From Bryobacterales bacterium (lineage in GTDB: Bacteria; Acidobacteriota; Terriglobia; Bryobacterales; Bryobacteraceae): a stretch of DNA of 64,000 nt. The translations under genes were made by a program, and so were the position numbers. The notes below the pieces were generated by a model that searched no databases, was not told where the DNA came from, and was given only the letters and a program-made list of their open reading frames with translations. The DNA is taken from positions 89,186-153,185 of the forward strand of contig PNAJ01000059.1 of assembly GCA_003170295.1 (NCBI GenBank), written 5' to 3'. Shown in pieces: positions 28,617 to 38,001 of the stretch. Each line of letters starts with the position of its first letter. Within the stretch, counting starts at the first letter, position 1.

Positions 28617-29642
28617 CTAGTTTTGGCGGCGGTGCCGGACGCTTAGTACGGCTATAACCGCGAGGCTTATGGCGAGCAGGCCCATGGTGCCGGGTTCGGG
28701 GACCAGGTTGAAGCCGACGGCGTTGAGCACCGATATTTCCGATCCACCGTCATTTGTCAGGTCCAAATTATTGCCCGAGGCAGCTTCGCCATTCTGGACC
28801 TTACCGGGGCCGCCGGCGGCCCAGTCGCCATAATCTCCGAGAGCGGGTGAATTGATGTAGCTGGCGATATTGTGTTGGCCGCCGTCGATCGAAAAGTATG
28901 CGCCGGTTCCATTGGCGGTGCTGAGAAAACTACGGGTTCCGGGAGCGGCATAGCGAAACAGGTCGGCCGGTGATGCGTCGGTGGCGCCGACGGCGGAGTT
29001 GCAGGCCTCCGCCGGTCCAGTGTTGCTGCCATTTGTGCCGATGCAGGAGATCGAGCCGAGAATCTCGTCCGTCTCATGCTCCACGATGTAGAAAAAATCA
29101 ACCCCGCTTTGCGTTGGGTCACTGGGCGAGAGGGGGTAGTAAAAATCTACGCCACTCTGGGCCATCGTAATGACGCCGTTGTAACAATTGGGATCCACGC
29201 CCAGCGTGCAGGAAGTCATTTGATCGGTTTCGATTCCGGCGTCCGATCCCGCCAGGCCAAGAGCGGATGCCAGCGCAGCGGTAACATCGATGTTTCCGTT
29301 GGTGTTTCCATACGGGATCAAGGGATCACCGCCAGTGGGCAAGCTGTTTAGAGCAGTTGGGTCGTCCGTGTGAAGAGTCAGCGCGGTGAGATAACTCGCG
29401 TACGAAACAGGAGTGACGTTGAAGCTGCTTGACGCCACCCCGGCGTTGCCGAATTGGATAAAAATGTTGGCGGTCGCATTGCTGAAAATGCCGCTATAAA
29501 CACCCGAGTCCTGCGGACCGTTCAGCATGTTGCAGAGGCTGGTTGAGATGCTCGCGTCACAGGTGTAAGTGATGCCGCCGGCAAGTGCCGGAAGAGTCGC
29601 TCCAAACGCTGCAATCGTCAAGAAGATGGAGCGTGTTGTCAC
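28617..29642 (-). CDS. PEP-CTERM-sorted putative metalloprotease, tandem paralog
   Basis: EHETDEILGSIS; C-terminal PEPGTMGLLAISLAVIAVLSVRHRR. Confidence 0.75.
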   Translation of the reverse strand: MTTRSIFLTIAAFGATLPALAGGITYTCDASISTSLCNMLNGPQDSGVYSGIFSNATANIFIQFGNAGVASSSFNVTPVSYASYLTALTLHTDDPTALNSLPTGGDPLIPYGNTNGNIDVTAALASALGLAGSDAGIETDQMTSCTLGVDPNCYNGVITMAQSGVDFYYPLSPSDPTQSGVDFFYIVEHETDEILGSISCIGTNGSNTGPAEACNSAVGATDASPADLFRYAAPGTRSFLSTANGTGAYFSIDGGQHNIASYINSPALGDYGDWAAGGPGKVQNGEAASGNNLDLTNDGGSEISVLNAVGFNLVPEPGTMGLLAISLAVIAVLSVRHRRQN

Positions 29643-29658
29643 CTTTCGCTCATTATAC

Positions 29659-30990
29659 CTAGTCGTTCACGTCGACGTTCTCCACGAAACAACTCATGAA
29701 GGCGCGGTCGAGCACGTCCTCGGTCAATGCGATCGGACGGCGCTCGAAATGGAGGATATCGACGGCGTGCGAAATCACGTCGCGCGGATGGCAGCGGCGG
29801 AATCGTTTATCGCCTTGAATATAGTGCTTCTGCACGAAGCTCGCCGCGAGGCCCGGAGGACACAGAATCTGCTTGTCCAGGCAGTAGCGCTCGAAAATCT
29901 GGATAAATTCGGGCGCTTTCGGACTGCGCAGGAACATTTTGTATTGGATTCTGCGCAGGAACGCCTCGTCGCCCAGCTGATTCGGCCGCAGGTTGGTAGA
30001 GAAGATGAGGAAGGCCTCGAAGGGCACCGTCATTTTACCGCCGGCCTGGAAGCTGAGATAGTCGGTGTGCTTTTCCATGGGCACGATCCAGCGATTGAGG
30101 ATTTCCGCGGGGGATGCCTTTTGACGGCCAAAATCGTCGATCAGGTAGATGCCGTTGTTGGCCTTGAGCTGGAACGGAGCATCGTATACCTTGGAGTGCT
30201 TGTTGTAGCTCAAGTCCAGCATATCGAGCGTGAGTTCGCCACCGGTGATGATGAACGGGCGTTTGCACCTGAACCAGCGGCCGTCGTGCGGCTTCGAGTC
30301 CGACAGCGCGGTGAGCAGCGAGGTTTCGTCCTCGATCTTGTGGTGATAAATGGGATCGTAGAGCTGGATGATGTTGCCCTGGCATTCGATGGCGTAGGGC
30401 ATGTAAATCGGCGCGGTCTCGACGCGAAACAGCGATTCGGCGAGCGCCGTTTTTCCATTGCCCGGCTGCCCGTAAATCAGAAACGACTTGTTGGAATTGA
30501 CCGCCGGACCGATCTGCGCGAGAATATCCGCCTCCACCACCAGGTGTTTGAACGCAACACGGAGAAGATCGGGGCTGAGCCAGTTCTCCTGCAGGCGCTG
30601 CCGCCGCACAATCTCCGTATATTGATAAAGCGGTACTGGCGCGGGCCCGGCATACTGATTGTTTTCAAGAAACTCGCGGGCCAGGTTGCGGCCCGACTCG
30701 GTGAGAAAGAAGACTCCCGACATATTTCCCATTCCGAGCGACTTCTTCACACCGACGTAATGTTGCCGTTTGAACGTTTCCAGGGTTTCGTCGATCACGC
30801 TGAAGGGAAATCCGATGAGGCTGCCGATGTCACGGCCCACCAGCTCGCCGCGAAAATACAGGTATTTCAGGATCAGATGTTCGATGATGGTGGCCGGAAT
30901 TCCCGTATCTTCAAGGGATTCCGGTACAGGAGGGACGACGGCGTTACTGCCGGATTCCGCCGATTCGATCAAATCGATAACTGAGCTCAC
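29659..30990 (-). CDS. AAA-family ATPase
   Basis: Walker A YGQPGNGKTALAE, Walker B-like GIYLIDDFGRQ, FSTNLRP sensor. Confidence 0.8.
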   Translation of the reverse strand: MSSVIDLIESAESGSNAVVPPVPESLEDTGIPATIIEHLILKYLYFRGELVGRDIGSLIGFPFSVIDETLETFKRQHYVGVKKSLGMGNMSGVFFLTESGRNLAREFLENNQYAGPAPVPLYQYTEIVRRQRLQENWLSPDLLRVAFKHLVVEADILAQIGPAVNSNKSFLIYGQPGNGKTALAESLFRVETAPIYMPYAIECQGNIIQLYDPIYHHKIEDETSLLTALSDSKPHDGRWFRCKRPFIITGGELTLDMLDLSYNKHSKVYDAPFQLKANNGIYLIDDFGRQKASPAEILNRWIVPMEKHTDYLSFQAGGKMTVPFEAFLIFSTNLRPNQLGDEAFLRRIQYKMFLRSPKAPEFIQIFERYCLDKQILCPPGLAASFVQKHYIQGDKRFRRCHPRDVISHAVDILHFERRPIALTEDVLDRAFMSCFVENVDVND

Positions 30991-31076
30991 GGGTTTAAAC
31001 AGCCTCCGAACAGAGAAGAAGGGCGCGCGATCCGCACTATATGACAGATATATCGGGTGAAAACTCGCCTCACTTC

Positions 31077-31742
31077 ATGCTTTTCGCAATTTTGGTACTC
31101 TTCGCCCAACTCGTACCGCATCGTGCGCCCGTCGTACCATCTGTTGTAACAACGGAAATCGAGTTTGTGACGGCGGATTTGCCTTGGGCAGTCGCCGAGA
31201 AGGGGTATGAGGCCTCGCCTTTGGAGGTACGGGTCAGCGGATCATGTCCGATTGGAGGGGTGGGGTACGCAGTGTCGGGTGCATTGCCACTGGGCATTCA
31301 GCTTTCGCGGATGGGATATTTTTCGGGGGCGCCGGTGCATACGGGCGAGTTTAAGTTCACCGTCCGCGCATCGGACGGCTGCGGGTCGGCCTCGAAGGAA
31401 TTCAAGCTGGTGGTGACGGGGGCTCCGATGCTCACGGTGAAGCCTCCGCGCATTTCATTTGAATGCAAAACCGGGGAGAATCCGCCGGAAAAGGAGATGT
31501 ATGTTGCGGGCACCTGGCCGAGATTGGCGTACCGTCTGACCGTCGCCAACGCCGGGTGGCTGGTGGCAACGCCGGAACATGGCACCACGCCGCGTCAAGG
31601 CTCGGCACTGGCTCACGATGTCGTGCATGTGCGCGTGGATACTGTCGGGCTGAAGCCGGGACACTATACCGCGTCGATTACGGTCTCATCGTGGCAGGCA
31701 TTGGAGCCGGTGCGCGTGGAAGTGGAGCTGAAAGTCAATTAA
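31077..31742 (+). CDS. Putative Ig-domain secreted protein
   Basis: VRVSGSCPIGGVGYAVSGALPLGIQLSRMGYFSGAPVHTGEFKFTVRASDGCGSASKEFKLVVTG (putative Ig motif). Confidence 0.7.
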   Translation: MLFAILVLFAQLVPHRAPVVPSVVTTEIEFVTADLPWAVAEKGYEASPLEVRVSGSCPIGGVGYAVSGALPLGIQLSRMGYFSGAPVHTGEFKFTVRASDGCGSASKEFKLVVTGAPMLTVKPPRISFECKTGENPPEKEMYVAGTWPRLAYRLTVANAGWLVATPEHGTTPRQGSALAHDVVHVRVDTVGLKPGHYTASITVSSWQALEPVRVEVELKVN

Positions 31743-32086
31743 GAAGAATGTTTCCAGGGAAGGAGGGAGTGTTTTTTCCCAGGAGTTTTGGGAGCGGGCG
31801 TTTTTGCCGCGGGAGCAGGGGGCGGGACTATCTGAGGCATCGCCATTAAGCGGATCAAATCCTCGCTGACGCCCGCCTGCTTCAATCCGACCAAGCCCTG
31901 CACAGTGGTGTCGAAATTCGTCCGCGAGTTGCGGATCAACTGGAGGATAAACATCTCGTCGAACCCCGCCTTGGCCAGAGTGACGACGCTGTCATTGGTC
32001 AGGGGTTGGTGGACCAGCGAGGCTATGGTGAACTCCTGCGCCATGGCCGGGAGGATCGTAAGAAGCAGAGCGCACAGAACACGCAT
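31739..32086 (-). CDS. Small secreted hypothetical protein
   Basis: Signal peptide MRVLCALLLTILPAMAQ; convergent with 31077..31742. Confidence 0.65.
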   Translation of the reverse strand: MRVLCALLLTILPAMAQEFTIASLVHQPLTNDSVVTLAKAGFDEMFILQLIRNSRTNFDTTVQGLVGLKQAGVSEDLIRLMAMPQIVPPPAPAAKTPAPKTPGKKHSLLPWKHSS

Positions 32087-32179
32087 ACACTGTTACTATC
32101 GGCATAGTGAGGAGAGGTGAGAGGGCGGATTAGCCCTATGCCGCGTCATGGCGACGGGATCATTTTGGCGCATCGGCAT

Positions 32180-32548
32180 CTACCAAACAAAAAGACGCTG
32201 TTTGGATGCCGTGAAAATTACCCTCTCTCCCGAACTCTTAGTTCGCAATGGCATCTCAAGCCGGCTATCGTCGCCAAAGGTGACTATGATCGTTTCATCT
32301 GTGGCGATTTTCACACTATCGACCACCTTGGCGATTAGGCCGCATAGCCGGTCTCGATACCCTGGTGTTCCGAACGTGAGAGTCGTCCCTTCGCTCGTTA
32401 CGTGTGGCCAGACAAGCGTCGTAAGTGCGCCCTTTTGGTCGAAGCCGAGGATCAGGTAATCAAGCACGAACTGGACTGAGGTGAGCCGCGCGCCTCGTAC
32501 TTCCGACAAGAGACTCTCGCCGTTTTTTCGGACCTCTTCATTTGTCAT
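32180..32548 (-). CDS. Hypothetical protein
   Basis: Start refined to MTNEEVRKNGESL; ORF in coding gap. Confidence 0.55.
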   Translation of the reverse strand: MTNEEVRKNGESLLSEVRGARLTSVQFVLDYLILGFDQKGALTTLVWPHVTSEGTTLTFGTPGYRDRLCGLIAKVVDSVKIATDETIIVTFGDDSRLEMPLRTKSSGERVIFTASKQRLFVW

Positions 32549-32559
32549 CGACAGAGCGT

Positions 32560-33000
32560 TTACTTCTTCACCGCCGGCCACTTCTCGATCTTTTTGCGGA
32601 TCGCCGCCGCGTTCTTCGCGTCGGGAGACAGTTCCAGATACTTCTCGTACGCCTCGCGCGCAACGGCGTGGTCGTTTAGCTTCTCCTCGGCTTCACCGAG
32701 CTTCAGGAACGCTTCGGCGGAACCCGGGTCCCACTTCGTCGCGCGCACATATCGCCGTGCGGCGGCATGGTAGTTTTTCTTGGTCTTGAAGTAGAAGTCG
32801 CCCGCGGTGATATTCTTCTGCGCTTCCAGCGGATTGAGCGCGAACTCCTCCAGCTTGAGCGATTCATCCTCTTCCGGGGGCTCCTGTTCGGCTGGTTTTG
32901 CGGGACGCGTTGTTTCGAGTTTCTTCTGCTGCTGAGGCGGCTGCTGCTGCGCCAACAGCGCGGCGCTCGCGAGCATCGCCGCTATAGACACGCATGACAC
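32560..33000 (-). CDS. Tetratricopeptide-repeat protein
   Basis: FYFKTKKNYHAAARRYVRATKWDPGSAEAFLKLGEAEEKLNDHAVAREAYEKYLELSPD. Confidence 0.8.
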   Translation of the reverse strand: MSCVSIAAMLASAALLAQQQPPQQQKKLETTRPAKPAEQEPPEEDESLKLEEFALNPLEAQKNITAGDFYFKTKKNYHAAARRYVRATKWDPGSAEAFLKLGEAEEKLNDHAVAREAYEKYLELSPDAKNAAAIRKKIEKWPAVKK

Positions 33001-33066
33001 AATTAAATTATAGACCCGCTACTAGAGCTTCGCGAAAAAGCCTCGGAGCTGCCGCTCCTGCCCGGA

Positions 33067-34836
33067 GTGTATCTTTACAAAGACGCCCACGGCACGGTGA
33101 TCTACGTCGGCAAGGCGAAGAATCTGCGCGCCCGCGTCCGCAGCTACTTCAATGTCGACCGCCTGGCCGAGTCGAAGACCGGGACGCTGATCCACGAAGC
33201 GCGGAACATCGATTTTATTCAGGTTGACAACGAGAAGGAAGCCCTCGCGCTTGAAAACAACCTCATCAAGCAGTGGAAGCCTCGCTACAATATCCTGCTG
33301 CGGGACGACAAGACGTATCCGTACATCAAGCTGACGGCGGAGAAATATCCGCGCGTTTACGTGACTCGGAGACTGCGTAAGGACGGCTCCTCCTACTTCG
33401 GCCCTTATTTTCCGGGGAACCTGGCGCACCGGCTGGTGCACTTCATTCATCGCCACTTCAAAGTGCCCTCCTGCCGCATCGATCTGACGCGCAAGCACTC
33501 GCATCCGTGCCTGGAATATCACATCCATCGATGCCTGGGTCCGTGTGTGGAAGGGCTCACGACAGATGAGCGTTACGCCGAGGCGGTTCGTTCCGTGCGC
33601 ATGTTTCTCGAAGGCCGGCATAAGGATCTGGCGCAGGAACTGCGGTCGCGCATTCAAGTCGCCAGCCTCGATACTCGATACGAGGAAGCGGCCGCGCTGC
33701 ATGAACTGGTGCGCACCGTGGAGGAGTTGGGCGAAAAGCAAAAGATGGCTTCGACCGATGGCGGCGATACCGACATTTTTGCTTATTACGCGGAGGTGCC
33801 TCTCATCGCGGTAAATCTGTTCCATCTTCGGAACGGGCATATTGTCGACCGTCGCGAATTTTTCTGGGAGGACCAGAGGGAATTCGATGCACCGGAATTT
33901 TTCGCGTCGTTGCTCAAGCAGGTTTATCTGGACGATCCCTATGTGCCCGCTGTGATCCATGTGCCGGCGGATTTCGAGGAGCGCGAGGTTTTAGAGGACT
34001 TTTTATCGGAAAAACGCGGCCGAAAAGTCGAGATTCACACGCCGCAGCGCGGGCAGAAGAAGGCGATGCTCGAACTTGTGGAATCGAACGCGCGCCACAG
34101 TTTCGAGCAGCGTTTCCGCGTGCTGAAGCCGACGTCGAAGGCGATTTCCGGGGCGTTGCAGGATGCGCTCGGCCTCGAAAATGCGCCGCAGCGAATCGAA
34201 TGCTTCGATATTTCGCATATTCAGGGAACCGATAAAGTCGCCAGCATGGTGGTGTGGGAAAACGGGCGGATGAAGAAGGCGGACTATCGTAAATTCATCA
34301 TCAAGACAGTGGAGGGCAACAACGATTTCGCCTCGATGCGTGAGGTGATCGGCAGAAGGTACGGGCGATTGAAAGAAGAGGGCGCCGCGCGGCCCGGGCT
34401 CGTGCTGGTCGACGGAGGACTGGGGCAATTGCATGCCGCGGCTGCCGCGCTCGAAGAGCTCGGAATCACGGATCAGCCGCTGGCGTCGATCGCCAAGCGC
34501 GAAGAGTGGATTTACGTTTACGGGCAGGAAGAAGAACCGATCGTGCTTGACAAATTTTCACCAGTGCTGCACCTGGTGCAGACGGTGCGGGACGAGGCCC
34601 ATCGCTTTGCGGTGACATTCCATCGCACGCGGCGCAATGAGAGCCGCATGCGGAGTGAGCTGGATCTGATTCCGGGGATCGGGGAGAAGACGGTGATGAA
34701 GCTGCTGCGCCATTTCGGTAGCCTGGAACGAGTGCGCGAAGCTCCAGAGGAGGAACTCGCGCGGGTCGCCGGCCGGGCCGCCGCGCGCAAACTAAAAAAT
34801 TCTAAGGCATCGGCATCGATCGAATTGGCGCCTTAG
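33067..34836 (+). CDS. uvrC: Excinuclease ABC subunit C
   Basis: GIY-YIG YLYKDAHGTVIYVGKAKNLRARVRSYF, IECFDISHIQGTDKVASMVV, LVDGGLGQLHAA, C-terminal HhH. Confidence 0.95.
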   Translation: MYLYKDAHGTVIYVGKAKNLRARVRSYFNVDRLAESKTGTLIHEARNIDFIQVDNEKEALALENNLIKQWKPRYNILLRDDKTYPYIKLTAEKYPRVYVTRRLRKDGSSYFGPYFPGNLAHRLVHFIHRHFKVPSCRIDLTRKHSHPCLEYHIHRCLGPCVEGLTTDERYAEAVRSVRMFLEGRHKDLAQELRSRIQVASLDTRYEEAAALHELVRTVEELGEKQKMASTDGGDTDIFAYYAEVPLIAVNLFHLRNGHIVDRREFFWEDQREFDAPEFFASLLKQVYLDDPYVPAVIHVPADFEEREVLEDFLSEKRGRKVEIHTPQRGQKKAMLELVESNARHSFEQRFRVLKPTSKAISGALQDALGLENAPQRIECFDISHIQGTDKVASMVVWENGRMKKADYRKFIIKTVEGNNDFASMREVIGRRYGRLKEEGAARPGLVLVDGGLGQLHAAAAALEELGITDQPLASIAKREEWIYVYGQEEEPIVLDKFSPVLHLVQTVRDEAHRFAVTFHRTRRNESRMRSELDLIPGIGEKTVMKLLRHFGSLERVREAPEEELARVAGRAAARKLKNSKASASIELAP

Positions 34837-35198
34837 AATAAGTCGCCGATATCTTTTGCAATCGAGCGAGCTTCCAGGTGGATCAAACCTGCATTCCCAC
34901 CCTGCGGGCTGATCACCGCTAACACCGCTTTTGAACCGGCCGAGTAGACGAACAGCGCGCCTTCATCGGACTGAATGGATACCTCGCCCAACGCTCCAGC
35001 GCTCATGCTTTCGCTGATGCGGCGTCCCAGACTGGATGCAGCGGCAGCCATCGCTGCCACGCGGTTCGGATCCTGCCCATTCGAAAACGAATGCGCGATT
35101 GGAAGTCCTTCATTGGACGCCAACAGGACGCCCTTCAATTCTGGAATTGCTGTGCGCAAAGCCTCGATGTGGACTTTTAGCGCGTCACCTTTTGCCAT
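34833..35198 (-). CDS. Roadblock/LC7 (MglB-like) domain protein
   Basis: IPELKGVLLASNEGLPIAHSF..RVAAMAAAASSLGRRISESMSAGALGEVSIQSDEGALFVYSAG. Confidence 0.85.
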   Translation of the reverse strand: MAKGDALKVHIEALRTAIPELKGVLLASNEGLPIAHSFSNGQDPNRVAAMAAAASSLGRRISESMSAGALGEVSIQSDEGALFVYSAGSKAVLAVISPQGGNAGLIHLEARSIAKDIGDLF

Positions 35199-35351
35199 GT
35201 TACTTCTCCTTCACGTGTCCCCGACGAAAATTTTTCTGACGCCCAGCGAAACAAATTCTCCGCGAGAGCGAACCCTGCGCAACACTATGCGCAAGCACAA
35301 GGATAATCGACCATTAGGAGAATAACTTTAACCCGCGACGGGGGAAACGTA

Positions 35352-35423
35352 CGAATTGGAAGTCAAAGTGCCCGGTAGTCCCGTAGCCCATTCTGGGGGT
35401 GGGCCTACTGTTCCAATTTGGAA
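35352..35423 (+). ncRNA. Candidate structured leader RNA or operator region upstream of 35596
   Basis: 10-bp outer stem CGAATTGGAA/TTCCAATTTG enclosing hairpin GTAGCCCA/TGGGcCTAC; overlapping dyad TTCCAATTTGGAA. Confidence 0.35.
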
Positions 35424-35595
35424 ATTCTGGCTGATGAATTCTTCGTTCCTAAAGTGCCGATGGCATAGTCTCTAAGGCCTTTGTCGTAAGAGTACCTAAG
35501 GCGACCACCTCAAATTGGCTCCATAAGTGCTTTACCGCATGGAAAGACGTAAGAGGGCCCTTTAGCATTAGGGCAGAAGGGACGATCTAAAGAAC

Positions 35596-37980
35596 ATGCG
35601 GTGTCTGTATTGCGGCAAGGAGTTGGCGCTCCTAAAACGTTGGACGGGGGGTGGAGAATTTTGTTCCGACGCTCACCGGCAAAGGTATCAGGAAGAATAT
35701 AACCAGCTTGCGCTCAATCGCCTGTTGCAAGCAAAGCCATCTGGCGAAGCGCTGCCTGGGGTGGAGACCAAAGCCGCACCGGCCGCCGAGCCAAAACCTA
35801 CCGCTCCCCCGCCTCCTGAGCGCAGTTCTTTGAAGGTATCCGAAGGGAACCGGCCAAAGCCCACTCATCGCGACATCCCCGCCCCGGTCTCGGCTCGGGT
35901 GGAGAGGCCCGATTCGATACTAAGGGAAGAACCGGAGCCGGCCGCAGCTCCCGTGGCAACTACTATCGCAGGACCCCCGGTTTTTAAAGCGCCAGCTTCG
36001 CCGGAAGAACCGGCACCGGCCCAAGCGGCTGGATTTCTCGTACAACTGCCATTCCCGATCCTGACGGATGTGGCGCGGGTATTTCGTCCGGATATGGAGT
36101 TTCTGGCGGCAGTCTCAGCGGCGCTGCCAAGTCACACCTTTGAACCTTTAAATTCGCGCCAGGATACTTATCAACTGGAAACGGCTGGACTTGTGACCTA
36201 CCAGCCATCTAACCGAGCCTCGAATTACACCGCGAACGGCTCAGGAGAACGGCGGCTGGAGGTGCGCGACTTCGTGCGTACCGCTCCCATTGTCGAAATC
36301 GACCTGAGCCCGGCTGGTGAAACGGGATTGGAGACTTCAAGCGAAGCCATGGATATTCTAATTTTTCCTCAACCGCCGCAAGGGTTGCCGGTACTTTGGC
36401 ACGAACCGCCTGTTGGATTCGCCATGGGCGCAACGGAACTTGGCGATTTAGCGCGCCTCTCCTTCACCACGACCGGTTTTGCCGAAGAAGACGAATCGAA
36501 GGAGTCGGAACGTCACACGGACCCGGCCGTGGAGCAACCGCCCGCCATCGCCGTTGCCCCGCAAATTCACGCCGAGCCGAAGCTCTTGGCTGCCGTCGAA
36601 GCGATCGCCGAAGTCGCGCCGGAGCCAGTCGTGCAAGCTGCACCGGCACCGGAGCCTGATCCCGAACCCGTTGTTCAACATGTGGCGGAGCCTGTCTTGA
36701 ACCATGTCGTCGAACCTGTGGTCGACCATTTAGCGGAGCCAGCCCAGCCCGTTCCGGACGCGGTCACGAAACCTCTTCCGCTAGTGCTGCACGTGGCCAC
36801 GCCAAGCAAGGGAAAACCGGCGCAGATTTTTTCCTCGGCGCTCAACGCCGTCGATGTGCAGGTTCCGCGATCGACCTCGCTGCCCCTGCGGCCCGTAATG
36901 ACGATCGGACCCGCACCCGCAAAAGAAATCGAGAAGCCGGTCGAGAAGAAAGTGCCGGAGCGTCCCGCGCCGCCTGCCGTTAAGGCCAACGTAAAGAACG
37001 ATGCTAAGAACGACGCAAAGATCGAGCCGAAGAAGCCGGTCGTCGCTCCTGCGCCAGTCCGCCCCGATCCTCGCCTCGTAAACGCCAAGCTTCGCCGGCC
37101 CACGCCTGAGGTTCAGCCTGCGGTAAAGGCTCCTGAGCCGGAGCCGGTGAAAGTGGCCGCGCCTGGTCTGAAGCAAGTCGCGAAAACGGAGATTCCGAAC
37201 GCTCCGAAGCCGCCCGCCAAGACGCCTGAGGTTCGCGAAGACGTGAAAACTAAGGAAGAGCCCAAGCCAGGGCCGGCCTTTTCTTATGGCTCGAGCGATC
37301 TCGGATTGCCTCACTTGAGTATGCAGCCGTCACCGGGTTTCCTGGGCCGCCTTCCGGTGGTTGCGAAAATTGGGATCGCTGTCGCCCTGTTGGCCGGAGT
37401 CGGTTCTGTGATCGCCTTCTCATCCAAGAGCGGCGGCGCCGCGGTATCGAGCGCCCCGGGTACGATAGTCGCCGGAACTACTTTGCCGGTCGGCGAGGCG
37501 GGCTGGATTACCGACTGGGGCGCCGATACAGGCGTTCGCCGGACGCGGCAGATATCGATCTTGCGATCCTCGCAAACCCTCACCGACTACCGTATCCAGA
37601 TGCAGGGCCAGATTGAGACCAAGGCCATCGGCTGGGTGTTCCGCGCAGCGGATCCGAAAAACTTCTACGTCACGAAGCTGGAGATCATCAAGCCCGGCCT
37701 CGAACCCTCGGTGGCGGTGGTGCGCTTTGCGGTCATTAACGGCGAAGAGCAGGCCCACGCGCAGCTCCCTCTTCCGATGAAGGTGCGGCGCGACACCATG
37801 TACAAAATTCGATTCGACGCCGTGGGCGGTCATTTCACCACCTATGTGCAGGATCAAAAAGTGGACGATTGGACCGACAGCCAGATCAAGAGCGGCGGCG
37901 TGGGTTTGTACAGCGAGCGCGGCGAAGTTATGACGCTCAAGGGCGGCATGAGTGTCGTGCCGCTGATCGTGCAGAAATAA
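35596..37980 (+). CDS. Zinc-ribbon-like N-terminus, long Pro/Ala/Glu-rich linker, TM segment and C-terminal LamG-like domain
   Basis: MRCLYCGKEL..FCSDAHRQRYQ; repetitive EPVVQHVAEPVLNHVVEPVVDHLAEP; TM VVAKIGIAVALLAGVGSVIAF; LamG-like C-terminus. Confidence 0.75.
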   Translation: MRCLYCGKELALLKRWTGGGEFCSDAHRQRYQEEYNQLALNRLLQAKPSGEALPGVETKAAPAAEPKPTAPPPPERSSLKVSEGNRPKPTHRDIPAPVSARVERPDSILREEPEPAAAPVATTIAGPPVFKAPASPEEPAPAQAAGFLVQLPFPILTDVARVFRPDMEFLAAVSAALPSHTFEPLNSRQDTYQLETAGLVTYQPSNRASNYTANGSGERRLEVRDFVRTAPIVEIDLSPAGETGLETSSEAMDILIFPQPPQGLPVLWHEPPVGFAMGATELGDLARLSFTTTGFAEEDESKESERHTDPAVEQPPAIAVAPQIHAEPKLLAAVEAIAEVAPEPVVQAAPAPEPDPEPVVQHVAEPVLNHVVEPVVDHLAEPAQPVPDAVTKPLPLVLHVATPSKGKPAQIFSSALNAVDVQVPRSTSLPLRPVMTIGPAPAKEIEKPVEKKVPERPAPPAVKANVKNDAKNDAKIEPKKPVVAPAPVRPDPRLVNAKLRRPTPEVQPAVKAPEPEPVKVAAPGLKQVAKTEIPNAPKPPAKTPEVREDVKTKEEPKPGPAFSYGSSDLGLPHLSMQPSPGFLGRLPVVAKIGIAVALLAGVGSVIAFSSKSGGAAVSSAPGTIVAGTTLPVGEAGWITDWGADTGVRRTRQISILRSSQTLTDYRIQMQGQIETKAIGWVFRAADPKNFYVTKLEIIKPGLEPSVAVVRFAVINGEEQAHAQLPLPMKVRRDTMYKIRFDAVGGHFTTYVQDQKVDDWTDSQIKSGGVGLYSERGEVMTLKGGMSVVPLIVQK

Positions 37981-38001
37981 TACAGGAGATTCGAGAGACC
38001 T

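Noticed and set aside
29569-30984. 471-aa + ORF antisense to the AAA ATPase
   Set aside because: Shadow frame; Walker motifs are on the minus strand.
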